Of a DNA stretch of 64,000 bases, positions 7,653 through 15,504 are shown piece after piece. The DNA lies in NCBI GenBank assembly GCA_944385795.1, contig CALWYP010000055.1, positions 1-64,000 on the forward strand. Reading direction: 5' to 3'. How positions within the stretch are numbered: the first letter of the stretch is position 1; every line of letters begins with the position of its first letter. The DNA comes from an uncultured Oscillospiraceae bacterium. Its GTDB lineage: Bacteria; Bacillota; Clostridia; Oscillospirales; Oscillospiraceae. The position numbers and the translations under genes were made by a program. A model generated the notes under the pieces. The model made no database searches, had not been told where the DNA came from, and was given only the letters and a program-made list of their open reading frames with translations.

Positions 7653-8354
7653 ATGAATTTTAAACACAGGCTTATTGCCGGCGCCCTGGCGCTTGTAATG
7701 GTTCTGGCGCTGGCCGCCTGCGGCTCCAGCAGCGAGAGCGAGGAGTCCCCCAACGACGTCATCGGCGACGTGGCCGAGACCTATGTACCTGAGCCCACCC
7801 CGACCCCGACTCCCACGCCGACTCCTACCCCTACCCCGACGCCCACACCTACTCCCACGCCGGCTCCTACGCCTACGCCCACGCCTACGCCGGTCCCGAC
7901 TCCTGTGCCGTCCGAGCCGGTGGAGTCCCCGGAGCCCAGCGTGACGCCCAGCGAGCCGGCTGAGACGGGCTCTGTAGACCTCACGGAGTTTTTCAATAAT
8001 ATGACCGCTTCCTATGAGTTTGCAAACCTTATGGACATGGATTCCGCCACGCTTGACGGCTTCTATCCCGGGCTCACCGCGATTGCGGCCAAGCAGCTTA
8101 TCGCCAAGACGCCCATGATAACCATGACGGCCAACGAGATAGTGCTCATAGAGTGCGAGAACGAGTCTGACGCGGCCGCGGTCAAGGCGATATTTGAAGC
8201 GCGCAAGCAGTCCCAGATAGACGGCGGAGCCTTCTACCCTGCCACCATCGAGCTCTGGATGAACGCGCAGATCTGCGTTAACGGCGCATATGTAATGCTT
8301 GTCTGCCATCAGAACGCGGCCGATATCGCCGCGGCCTTTAACGCCCTGTTTTAA
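7653..8354 (+). CDS. DUF4358-like lipoprotein with a Pro-Thr linker
   Basis: 233 residues. Signal peptide II with lipobox LALAAC (Cys23), an acidic Ser-rich stretch, then a near-perfect (PT)n linker of about 40 residues (48-86), then a C-terminal domain of about 120 residues ([15 protein letters not shown] to the end) resembling DUF4358. The PT linker would hold the domain off the membrane within or beyond the cell wall. AAGGAG precedes the ATG. It leads the cassette with the MBOAT acyltransferase and the DHHW protein, and DUF4358 lipoproteins are found beside MBOAT genes in Clostridia, so a helper role in surface polymer acylation is plausible (inference). Confidence 0.75.
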   Translation: MNFKHRLIAGALALVMVLALAACGSSSESEESPNDVIGDVAETYVPEPTPTPTPTPTPTPTPTPTPTPTPAPTPTPTPTPVPTPVPSEPVESPEPSVTPSEPAETGSVDLTEFFNNMTASYEFANLMDMDSATLDGFYPGLTAIAAKQLIAKTPMITMTANEIVLIECENESDAAAVKAIFEARKQSQIDGGAFYPATIELWMNAQICVNGAYVMLVCHQNAADIAAAFNALF

Positions 8355-8363
8355 GAGTACATA

Positions 8364-8387
8364 GGCCGGCGGGCCTACCCGCCGGCC
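8364..8387 (+). other. Intergenic GC hairpin without U-run
   Basis: GGCCGGCGGG (8364-8373) pairs perfectly with CCCGCCGGCC (8378-8387) over a CCTA loop. No T-run follows, so it may attenuate or process the transcript between the lipoprotein and the MBOAT gene rather than end it. Confidence 0.5.
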
Positions 8388-8431
8388 GGCCTGAAGCGGG
8401 CCGATAAACTAAGGATACCGGAGGAAACCAC

Positions 8432-9826
8432 ATGGTCTTTTCCAGCATACTATTCATGTTCATCTACCTGCCGGTGGTGCTGCTTTTATACTACATCTCC
8501 CCGGTCAAGTGGAGGAACCCCATACTTTTTGTCGCCAATATGATATTCTACGGCTGGGGCGAGCCGGTCTACATCCTGCTGATGCTGGTCAGCATAACGA
8601 TAAACTATATCAACGGCATACTTATTGGCAAATGGCGCCATGTCGACGACAGGAAGGCCAAGATAGTCCTGACCGTCAATGTGGTGCTGAACCTTGGCCT
8701 GCTGGGCTTCTTCAAGTACTATAACCTGCTGGCTGATACGATAAACGCCCTGCCAATATTCGATTTGCCGGAGCTCAACGTCACTCTGCCCATAGGCATA
8801 TCCTTCTATACCTTCCAGACGATGAGCTATCCGATTGACGTCTATCGCGGCGACGCGGACGTGCAGAAGAACTATATAAGTTTCGGCACCTTCGTCGCCC
8901 TCTTCCCCCAGCTCATCGCCGGCCCCATTGTGCGGTATAAGGACGTCGCCGACCAGCTCGGCTTCCGTGCGAGCAGCGTCGACCAGTTCTCCTCCGGCAT
9001 CGAGCGCTTCATGATAGGCGTCGGTAAGAAGGTGCTCATTGCGAACAACATAGGCGCGCTCTGGGACGTCTACGCCGCGGCCTGCGGCGAGCTGAGTTTT
9101 GTCGGCTCCTGGATAGGCGCGCTCGCCTTCGGCCTGCAGATATACTTTGACTTCGCCGGTTACTCCGACATGGCCATCGGCCTTGGCCGCATGATTGGCT
9201 TTGAGTTCCTTGAGAACTTCAACTACCCCTATATATCCAAGAGCATCACGGAGTTCTGGCGCCGCTGGCACATGTCCCTCGGCACCTGGTTCCGCGACTA
9301 CCTCTATATCCCCCTGGGCGGAAACCGATGCAGCAAGGCGAGGCAGATTTTCAATATCACCGTGGTCTGGGCCGCCACCGGTATCTGGCACGGCGCGAAC
9401 TGGACCTTCCTCATCTGGGGCCTGTATTACGCCTTCTGGCTGCTGCTTGAAAAGACCTTCCTCTACAAGAAGCTCGACAATTCCAAGGTGATAGGCCATA
9501 TTTACGCCGTCGTTTTGGTCACCCTGGCCTGGCCGCTCTTCAAGCTGGAGGATATTGGCCTTGCCTGGCAATATACTTCGGCCATGCTCGGCTTTGGCGC
9601 CAAGGGATTTATCAACAGCTCTGATATCTACTATCTCGCCACCTATGCCGTGACCTTCGTTATCGGTATAGCCGCGAGCCTGCCCGTGGGCGCGAAGCTG
9701 TGGCATAGGCTTCCGAAGGGCTTTGTGCGCGTCGCCGCGCCGGCGCTCATACTGCTGGCGCTTATCATCTCCACCGCCTATCTGGTGGACGCGACGTACA
9801 ACCCCTTCCTGTATTTTAACTTCTGA
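8432..9826 (+). CDS. MBOAT family O-acyltransferase (AlgI/DltB-like)
   Basis: 464 residues, polytopic (about ten hydrophobic segments). The MBOAT core is clear: WRRWHMSLGTWFRDYLYIPLGG (H280) and the invariant catalytic His in ATGIWHGANW (H320). Such enzymes move acyl groups across the membrane onto exported polysaccharides or teichoic acids. GGAGG lies 8 bases before the ATG. Downstream, 12 bases away, is a DHHW protein, the Gram-positive counterpart of the AlgJ/AlgX partner, so the pair probably O-acetylates an extracellular glycan. The target polymer cannot be told from this window because no glycosyltransferase genes are adjacent. Confidence 0.92.
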   Translation: MVFSSILFMFIYLPVVLLLYYISPVKWRNPILFVANMIFYGWGEPVYILLMLVSITINYINGILIGKWRHVDDRKAKIVLTVNVVLNLGLLGFFKYYNLLADTINALPIFDLPELNVTLPIGISFYTFQTMSYPIDVYRGDADVQKNYISFGTFVALFPQLIAGPIVRYKDVADQLGFRASSVDQFSSGIERFMIGVGKKVLIANNIGALWDVYAAACGELSFVGSWIGALAFGLQIYFDFAGYSDMAIGLGRMIGFEFLENFNYPYISKSITEFWRRWHMSLGTWFRDYLYIPLGGNRCSKARQIFNITVVWAATGIWHGANWTFLIWGLYYAFWLLLEKTFLYKKLDNSKVIGHIYAVVLVTLAWPLFKLEDIGLAWQYTSAMLGFGAKGFINSSDIYYLATYAVTFVIGIAASLPVGAKLWHRLPKGFVRVAAPALILLALIISTAYLVDATYNPFLYFNF

Positions 9827-9838
9827 GGAGGACAGCGC

Positions 9839-10963
9839 ATGAGCAAAAAAGCAATGTGGGCGGAAGTCCTCATATTCCTGCTGTTTATATTCGGCTTTTT
9901 TATCGCCAACCTCGTCTCTCCGGACAGGGTGAAGTCCGAACAGGAGAACCGTTATCTTCAGACCTTGCCCGAATTCACCTTTGAACGGCTCTTTGACAAG
10001 ACCTTTACAAAGGAGTTTGAGGATTATACCACCGACCAGTTCGTGCTGCGCGACGAGTGGATAACCCTGAAGGCCGCCAGCGAGCTCGCCGTAGGCAAGG
10101 AGTCCAACAACGGCGTCTCCTATGGCGAGGGGCAGACGCTTATAGAGCCCTTCGCCAAGCCCGAAAAGAGCGACCTTGACGCAAACGTCGGCTATTTAAA
10201 CCAGCTTGTTGAAAACACTGACGCAGACGTGTATTTTGCCCTGCTGCCTGAGAAGAGCGAGATCTGGGCTGACATGCTGCCGGCGCGCACGCCTAACGAC
10301 AGCGAGGCCGAGGTCATTGAATACTGCTACGGCCTCTCCAACGCCCATAATGTGGATGTGCTCTCGGCTATGAGGGAGCACGCGGACGAGTATATCTACT
10401 ACCGGACCGACCACCACTGGACCAGCCTCGGCGCTTACTACGGCTTTACAGCGATCGGCGGGGCCATGGGGCTTGACGTGCCCGCGCTCGAGAGCTATGA
10501 CGCCAGGCGCGTCGTATCCGACAGCTTTTACGGGACCACCTGGTCCAAGAGCGGCTTCTCCTGGGTTGAGCCTGACAGCATGGAGGTTTTCGTAGACGCG
10601 CCCGAGGGCCTCGAGATTACCAGCTATCCTGAAGGCCTTCCTGTGGAAGGCAAGCTCTATGACGAGAGCTGGCTGGGACAGAAGGACAAGTACTCCATGT
10701 TTATGGGCGGCAACTGCCCGCTCCATGAGATAGTTACGGGTAACGAGGGCCCCTCCCTGCTGATACTGCGCGATTCCTACATGGACAGCCTTATCCCCTT
10801 CCTGCTCGACGGCTTTTCGGAGATTCACGTCCTGGACCTCAGGTATTACCGCATGAGCATTTCGGACTATATCGCCGAGCACGACTTCGACAACGTGCTC
10901 GTAGCCTACAGCATAGACACCTTCACGAACGACAGCTCCAACCTGTTCCTGATGGCCGGCTGA
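9839..10963 (+). CDS. DHHW family protein (AlgJ/SGNH-like partner of MBOAT)
   Basis: 374 residues. One N-terminal membrane anchor (about 8-26), then an extracytoplasmic domain with the signature DHHW (residues 191-194, in YYRTDHHWTSLGAYYGF) and a later LLILRDSYMDS segment matching the SGNH-like Ser block. DHHW proteins resemble AlgJ/AlgX-type O-acetyltransferases that complete acyl transfer started by an MBOAT protein. AGGAGG precedes the ATG by a few bases, and a strong terminator closes the cassette. Confidence 0.87.
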   Translation: MSKKAMWAEVLIFLLFIFGFFIANLVSPDRVKSEQENRYLQTLPEFTFERLFDKTFTKEFEDYTTDQFVLRDEWITLKAASELAVGKESNNGVSYGEGQTLIEPFAKPEKSDLDANVGYLNQLVENTDADVYFALLPEKSEIWADMLPARTPNDSEAEVIEYCYGLSNAHNVDVLSAMREHADEYIYYRTDHHWTSLGAYYGFTAIGGAMGLDVPALESYDARRVVSDSFYGTTWSKSGFSWVEPDSMEVFVDAPEGLEITSYPEGLPVEGKLYDESWLGQKDKYSMFMGGNCPLHEIVTGNEGPSLLILRDSYMDSLIPFLLDGFSEIHVLDLRYYRMSISDYIAEHDFDNVLVAYSIDTFTNDSSNLFLMAG

Positions 10964-10975
10964 CACAAGAAAAAA

Positions 10976-11009
10976 GAAATCCGCCCGGACTTTTGTCCGG
11001 GCGGATTTC
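10976..11009. terminator. Bidirectional terminator between the DHHW gene and the pseudo-ATPase gene
   Basis: A perfect 15-bp stem, 10976-10990 against 10995-11009, with a TTTT loop. A-runs on the left and T-rich ends on both sides let it serve the plus-strand acylation cassette and the converging minus-strand ATPase-like gene. Confidence 0.9.
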
Positions 11010-11018
11010 CGTAGGAAT

Positions 11019-12974
11019 TTATTTTCCCTTTCCTCCGTAGAGCTCACCGGAGAAGGCCAGGATGGAGACCAACGCGGCGGCGACGGCGGCAATGGCGTCG
11101 ATAAACACGGTGAACCAGAGCGTACTGACGCCGAAAAAAGCTATTATGAGCAGTATAAACTTCACCAGCGCCGCGCCCGCGGCGGTCAGCAGCGAGAGCA
11201 TACGCGCGTAACGCGCGATGCCCACGGCCTCGGCCAGCTTGGCGAGCCTGCCGCCGAGCACGGTGACGTCGCTGCTGCTGGGCAGAGTGAAAGCCTCCGC
11301 CCCGGTGAGGGCGACGTCCACGTCGGCGGCAGTATGCGAGCCGCCGAAAGTTTCGAGGCTGCCTACAAATACGAGGCTGCGGCCAGGGGCGAGGCTCTGC
11401 TTCAGCCCGCTAAGGGAGCTGCTCAGCTTATCCTTGCCACATTCAGAGTAATACTCCGTTATGCCGAGGGAGCTGGCGAGCGCCGCAGTGCGGTCGCGCG
11501 AGTCGGAGCTGAACATTACTATGCCGTCAACCCCGGCGTGGAGCAAATCCTCCACCGCCTGTGCCGCGTCGGGCCTCACGCTGTCGCTCAGGACTATACA
11601 GCCGGCGTACTCGTCGGTTATGGCTACATATAGGCACTGCTCGCCGTCCTCAACATAGAGGTCGGAATCAGGGATTTCAACGTGGCCAATGTTCATGAGC
11701 GCGCGGTTGCCTACCCGGATGGGTATGCCGTCCACCCTCACTTCTACGCCGTAACCGGGAGCTTCGGTGAAGTTCTCGATCAGGTCTATGTATATCTGAC
11801 CGCCGTAGGCTTCAATAATGGAGCGGGACTGGGGCGTGTTGGAGTACGAGAGGGCGTGAGCGGCAATCTTGAGCAGCACGTCCTCGCCCATACGGCCGGC
11901 CTTGACGCGCACGACGCGCGGGCGCCCCTCGGTGAGGGTGCCCGACTGGCTAAAGGCGACGCTTCCGGCGCTTGCCATACCGTCCATGGCCCCGCAGCTG
12001 TCGAACACGACCCCGGTCCTCGCCGCTCCGCAGCCGGCGCAGAGGCGGATAACGGGAATGGCGGCGAGCATACTGAGCGGCGAAGCTATGACGAGGAACA
12101 TAGCCGCGCGCCGGACGCTCTCGGCAACGCTTATGTCGGTAAACATGGGCAGCAGCGCCGCTACGAATATTGCGAGGATTATAACAGCCGGGGTGAAATA
12201 CTTCTCCACTCCCGAGAGCGCCGCCGGGATGGGATCGCCCCTTTCAGGGGCTTCCTTGACGGCGGAATAGAGCCTGGAAGCGGCCGACTCGGCCTGCGTG
12301 GACGACGCCTCGCAGTACAGCTCGCCGGAGAGGTTTACGCTGCCTGAGAGCAGCTCGTCGCCCTCCTTGACAGGCTGCGCCCCGCCGGAATCGCCGAGAG
12401 GGGCGCGGTCGACGGTGGATTCGCCGTCAAGGACAATGGAGTCGCAGGGCACGGTCTCCCCCGCCCTGACTACTATGCTGTCCCCTGCCTGTATGGTGTC
12501 AGCGCTGACTGTGACCTCTTTACCGTCCTCGCCGATGAGGTTGGCCGCCGTGGCGTCGCAGAAGATTGTGTCCAACACGGTGCGGCGCGTGCGTTCGACG
12601 GCGTAGTCGATAAATATGCCGCTTATCTGGTAGAGCAGCACCAGCGCGCAGCCTTCAATCTTCGCGCCGAAAACAAAGGCGAGCACCGCGGCCAGGAAGA
12701 CAAGCAAATCCTTGTTCAGGTAGTCGCCCTTGAGTATGCCAAGGATGGCGGCGGCTATAACGTCGTAACCGGCGACGAGCGCGCAGAGCACAAGTATGAC
12801 GGTGACCCAGATATCTGGCAGATGCCCGGCCAGCAGGGCTACGGCGAAGGCGACGCAGGCGAGGACGAGGCGGGCGACAAAAACTATCGCCGTGCCCAAA
12901 TCGCCCGAAGCGAGCCTGCCCCCTACGGCAGTGCTGCCGCCGGCGGCCTTTTCGAGTAGTTCATTGAAGTTCAT
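11019..12974 (-). CDS. P1B-type (ZntA/CadA-like) P-type ATPase homologue lacking all catalytic motifs
   Basis: 651 residues in one unbroken frame with the layout of a heavy-metal P-type ATPase: paired N-terminal helices (about 30-130), actuator domain, a helix pair (about 258-310), P/N domains and a C-terminal pair ending VKFILLIIAFFGVSTLWFTVFIDA, which aligns with the ZntA/CadA K...WMAVFAD helices. The catalytic motifs are gone. Phosphorylation DKTGT reads SQSGT (Ser342 replaces Asp), actuator TGES reads LGDSGG (193-198), the membrane CPC reads SPL (298-300), hinge GDGxND reads GSLETF (538-543), and HP is NTPQS. No N-terminal HMA domain is present. It cannot form the aspartyl-phosphate, so active transport is unlikely; a binding, sensing or regulatory role is inferred. 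It lies 114 bases downstream of fba. Confidence 0.88.
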   Translation of the reverse strand: MNFNELLEKAAGGSTAVGGRLASGDLGTAIVFVARLVLACVAFAVALLAGHLPDIWVTVILVLCALVAGYDVIAAAILGILKGDYLNKDLLVFLAAVLAFVFGAKIEGCALVLLYQISGIFIDYAVERTRRTVLDTIFCDATAANLIGEDGKEVTVSADTIQAGDSIVVRAGETVPCDSIVLDGESTVDRAPLGDSGGAQPVKEGDELLSGSVNLSGELYCEASSTQAESAASRLYSAVKEAPERGDPIPAALSGVEKYFTPAVIILAIFVAALLPMFTDISVAESVRRAAMFLVIASPLSMLAAIPVIRLCAGCGAARTGVVFDSCGAMDGMASAGSVAFSQSGTLTEGRPRVVRVKAGRMGEDVLLKIAAHALSYSNTPQSRSIIEAYGGQIYIDLIENFTEAPGYGVEVRVDGIPIRVGNRALMNIGHVEIPDSDLYVEDGEQCLYVAITDEYAGCIVLSDSVRPDAAQAVEDLLHAGVDGIVMFSSDSRDRTAALASSLGITEYYSECGKDKLSSSLSGLKQSLAPGRSLVFVGSLETFGGSHTAADVDVALTGAEAFTLPSSSDVTVLGGRLAKLAEAVGIARYARMLSLLTAAGAALVKFILLIIAFFGVSTLWFTVFIDAIAAVAAALVSILAFSGELYGGKGK

Positions 12975-13043
12975 TGCACCCCTCCTATTTGTGGCGCGGG
13001 TGTATCACGGCCGGCGCGGGCTGGCCAGGCCGGTGAAAGCCGT

Positions 13044-13078
13044 GGCCGGCAGCGGCGTAACGCCGCCGCCGGCCTTTT
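13044..13078. terminator. GC-rich hairpin between fba and the ATPase-like gene
   Basis: GGCCGGCAGCGGCG (13044-13057) pairs with CGCCGCCGCCGGCC (13061-13074) with one A-C mismatch. The T-run (TTTT) is on the plus-strand side, while both flanking genes are on the minus strand, where only CGGCTTTC follows. It may end or attenuate fba transcription only partly. Confidence 0.5.
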
Positions 13079-13088
13079 CGGATTGCGT

Positions 13089-14027
13089 TCAGTCGGCCTT
13101 GCCGTCGCAGCCGAGGACGTCGACAATCTTGTGCGCGACCATGTCCTTGATGGCCTGACGGGCGGGCTTGAGGTACTGGCGCGGGTCGAAGTCCGCCGGA
13201 TGCTCGGCGAGGTACTTGCGGATGCTGGCGGTCATGGCGAGACGCAGGTCGGAGTCGATGTTTATCTTGCACACGGCGCTCTTCGCGGCCTGGCGCAGCT
13301 GGTCCTCGGGCACGCCGATGGCGCCGGGCATGTTGCCGCCGTACTTGTTGATCTCGTCGACAAACTGCTGCGGCACGCTAGAGGAGCCGTGCAGGACTAT
13401 CGGGAAGCCGGGCAGGTTCTTCTCAACGGCCTCGAGGACGTCGAAACGGAGCTGGGGCTTAGTGCCGGGCTTGAACTTGTAGGCGCCGTGGCTGGTGCCG
13501 ATGGCGATGGCAAGGGAGTCGCAGCCGGTGCGCTCGACAAACTCCTGGACCTCCTCGGGGCGGGTGTAGCTGGCCTCGCCGTGCGCGACCTTGACTTCGT
13601 CCTCTATGCCAGCGAGAGTGCCGAGCTCAGCCTCGACGACAACGCCGTGATCGTGGGCGTACTCGACGACCTGCTTGGTGATGGCAATGTTCTCATCGAA
13701 AGGCTTGGAGGAGGCGTCGATCATGACAGAGGTAAAGCCGCCGTCGATGCAGCTCTTGCAGAGCTCAAAGCTGTCGCCATGGTCGAGGTGGAGCGCTATG
13801 GGCAGGCCGGTCTCAATAACGGCGGCCTCAACGAGCTTCATGAGGTACACATGGCTCGCGTAGGACCTGGCGCCCTTGGATACCTGAAGGATCAGGGGGG
13901 CGCGCAGCTCGCTGGCCGCGGCGGTGATGCCCTGGATTATCTCCATGTTGTTGACGTTGAACGCGCCGATAGCGTATCCGCCGTCGTAGGCTTTCTTGAA
14001 CATTTCTTTGGTTGTTACTAAGGCCAT
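13089..14027 (-). CDS. fba: Class II fructose-1,6-bisphosphate aldolase
   Basis: 312 residues. Glycolytic Zn-dependent aldolase that splits fructose-1,6-bisphosphate into dihydroxyacetone phosphate and glyceraldehyde-3-phosphate. HLDHGDSFE carries the catalytic Asp (D82) and a Zn ligand (H83). The second Zn region is VEAELGTLAG, and the phosphate loops are GTSHGAYK and VLHGSSSVP. GGAGATAA precedes the ATG. It is divergent from the PPi-phosphofructokinase gene, whose product makes its substrate, with overlapping promoters. Confidence 0.96.
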   Translation of the reverse strand: MALVTTKEMFKKAYDGGYAIGAFNVNNMEIIQGITAAASELRAPLILQVSKGARSYASHVYLMKLVEAAVIETGLPIALHLDHGDSFELCKSCIDGGFTSVMIDASSKPFDENIAITKQVVEYAHDHGVVVEAELGTLAGIEDEVKVAHGEASYTRPEEVQEFVERTGCDSLAIAIGTSHGAYKFKPGTKPQLRFDVLEAVEKNLPGFPIVLHGSSSVPQQFVDEINKYGGNMPGAIGVPEDQLRQAAKSAVCKINIDSDLRLAMTASIRKYLAEHPADFDPRQYLKPARQAIKDMVAHKIVDVLGCDGKAD

Positions 14028-14071
14028 AAAAATTATCTCCTTCGCAAGCAGTAAATTAATGCTATTGCATC

Positions 14072-14100
14072 TTTATTATATCGCAAACCTGTGCTATAAT
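14072..14100 (+). promoter_or_regulatory. pfp promoter with extended -10
   Basis: Weak TTTATT (14072-14077), 17 bp, perfect TATAAT (14095-14100) preceded by TGC, an extended -10 that can compensate for the poor -35. It occupies almost the same DNA as the fba promoter on the other strand. Confidence 0.6.
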
Positions 14101-14103
14101 CAA
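14075..14103 (-). promoter_or_regulatory. fba promoter, overlapping the divergent pfp promoter
   Basis: On the minus strand TTGATT (14098-14103), 17 bp, TATAAT (14075-14080). Its -35 overlaps the -10 of the pfp promoter, and its -10 overlaps the pfp -35. Confidence 0.65.
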
Positions 14104-14145
14104 TAACACATTCAAAAACCACTTCAATTTTTGGAGGCGTAAACA

Positions 14146-15387
14146 ATGGAAACTGCACTCAAAGGCTCCTGCATCATCGGACAGTCGGGCGGGCCGACCT
14201 CCGTCATCAACGCGAGCGCGTACGGCGTCATCCGCACCGCGCTTGACAATGAAAATATCACCCGCGTTTTTGGCGCCGCCCACGGCATCAAGGGCGTGCT
14301 CGGCGACCAGCTTTACGACATGGGCGAGGAGGATGCGCGGGAACTCGAGCTGCTTATGAATACGCCGTCTTCCGAACTGGGCTCCTGCCGCTATAAGATG
14401 GCCGACCCCGATGTGGACGACACCGACTACAAGCGCATACTTGAGATATTCAAGAAGTATAACGTCCGCTATTTCTTCTACAACGGCGGCAACGATTCCA
14501 TGGATACCTGCAACAAGATAAGCGCGTTCATGGCGAAGTCCGGCTGGGAATGCCGCGTTATGGGCGTGCCCAAGACCATTGACAACGACCTCTACAATAC
14601 CGACCACTGCCCGGGTTTCGGCAGCGCGGCCAAGTATATCGCCACCAGCTGCGCCGAGATATACAAGGACGCGAGGGTTTACGATACAGGCATGGTCTGC
14701 ATAGTAGAAATAATGGGACGTCACGCCGGCTGGCTCGCCGCGGCCGCCTCCCTCGCCGGCATCGCCGGCTGCGCCCCCGACCTCATATATCTGCCTGAGA
14801 CGGATTTCGACATGGACAAGTTCATTGAGAACGTCAGGCGCGTTTACGAGGAAAATGGCAACTGCCTCGTCGCCGTGAGCGAGGGCATACACTACGCCGA
14901 CGGCAGGTTTGTCTCCGAGGCGAAGACGAGCGCTACCGACGGCTTCGGCCACGCCCAGCTCGGCGGCCTGGCAGCCCATCTCGCCGCCGTGGTCAAGGAG
15001 CGCATGGGCGTTAAGGTGCGCGGTATTGAGCTCAGCCTCCTGCAGCGCTGCGCCGCCCACAACGCCTCCGCCGTGGACGTCGAAGAGGCCTTTATGGCCG
15101 GCAAAGTCGCCGTTGAGAGCGCCGTCGCAGGCGAAACCGGTAAAATGGTCGCCTTCCAGCGCCGCTATGAGGACGGCCAGTACAAGTGCGACTGCGTGCT
15201 CGCCCCGCTCGACAGCGTCGCCAACTATGAGAAGAAGGTCCCCGCCGAGTGGATTACCCCCGACGGCACCAACGTCACCCAGGACTTCATCGACTACGCC
15301 CTCCCCCTCATCCAGGGTCAGCCGGAACGCCCGCTTGAAAACGGCCTCCCGAGATACGCCAGGCTCAAAAAAGTGCTTGCGAAATAA
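14146..15387 (+). CDS. pfp: 6-phosphofructokinase, pyrophosphate-dependent type
   Basis: 413 residues, longer than the roughly 320-residue ATP enzyme and typical of clostridial PPi-type enzymes. GGPTSVINA opens the fold. The nucleotide/PPi loop is GGNDSMDT (114-121), where the Asp after Gly-Gly-x replaces the Gly of ATP enzymes. PKTIDND (142-148) has the Lys that marks PPi use (ATP enzymes have Gly). MGRHAGWLA and the PGFGSAAKY segment follow. It phosphorylates fructose-6-phosphate reversibly using PPi, in tandem with the divergent fba. TGGAGG precedes the ATG and a strong terminator follows. Confidence 0.9.
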   Translation: METALKGSCIIGQSGGPTSVINASAYGVIRTALDNENITRVFGAAHGIKGVLGDQLYDMGEEDARELELLMNTPSSELGSCRYKMADPDVDDTDYKRILEIFKKYNVRYFFYNGGNDSMDTCNKISAFMAKSGWECRVMGVPKTIDNDLYNTDHCPGFGSAAKYIATSCAEIYKDARVYDTGMVCIVEIMGRHAGWLAAAASLAGIAGCAPDLIYLPETDFDMDKFIENVRRVYEENGNCLVAVSEGIHYADGRFVSEAKTSATDGFGHAQLGGLAAHLAAVVKERMGVKVRGIELSLLQRCAAHNASAVDVEEAFMAGKVAVESAVAGETGKMVAFQRRYEDGQYKCDCVLAPLDSVANYEKKVPAEWITPDGTNVTQDFIDYALPLIQGQPERPLENGLPRYARLKKVLAK

Positions 15388-15399
15388 GCTGATAACCCC

Positions 15400-15427
15400 G
15401 CCCGCTCCGAAAGGAGCGGGCATTTTT
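15400..15427 (+). terminator. Rho-independent terminator of pfp
   Basis: GCCCGCTCC (15400-15408), GAAA loop, GGAGCGGGC (15413-15421), then ATTTTTAT. Confidence 0.93.
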
Positions 15428-15504
15428 ATAAATTTCCCCGCGGTTTTCTGTAGTATCGAGCGCCAAAACCGTAGATATATTATTAGGAAGGAGGGAAAAG
15501 CGGT

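Noticed and set aside
7785..7915. CRISPR-like or tandem repeat array
   Set aside because: The repeat is coding sequence for a Pro-Thr linker in a lipoprotein and has no spacers.
11019..12974. Annotation as a working Cd/Zn-exporting ATPase
   Set aside because: Overall similarity would suggest it, but the phospho-acceptor Asp, TGES Glu, CPC and GDGxND are all absent.
13083..14021. A 312-codon plus-strand frame exactly opposite fba
   Set aside because: It mirrors the codon phase of fba; fba has all catalytic residues, and the opposite frame has none recognisable.
14062..15423. A 453-codon minus-strand frame opposite pfp
   Set aside because: A shadow of the pfp codons; it would also include the pfp terminator and promoter.
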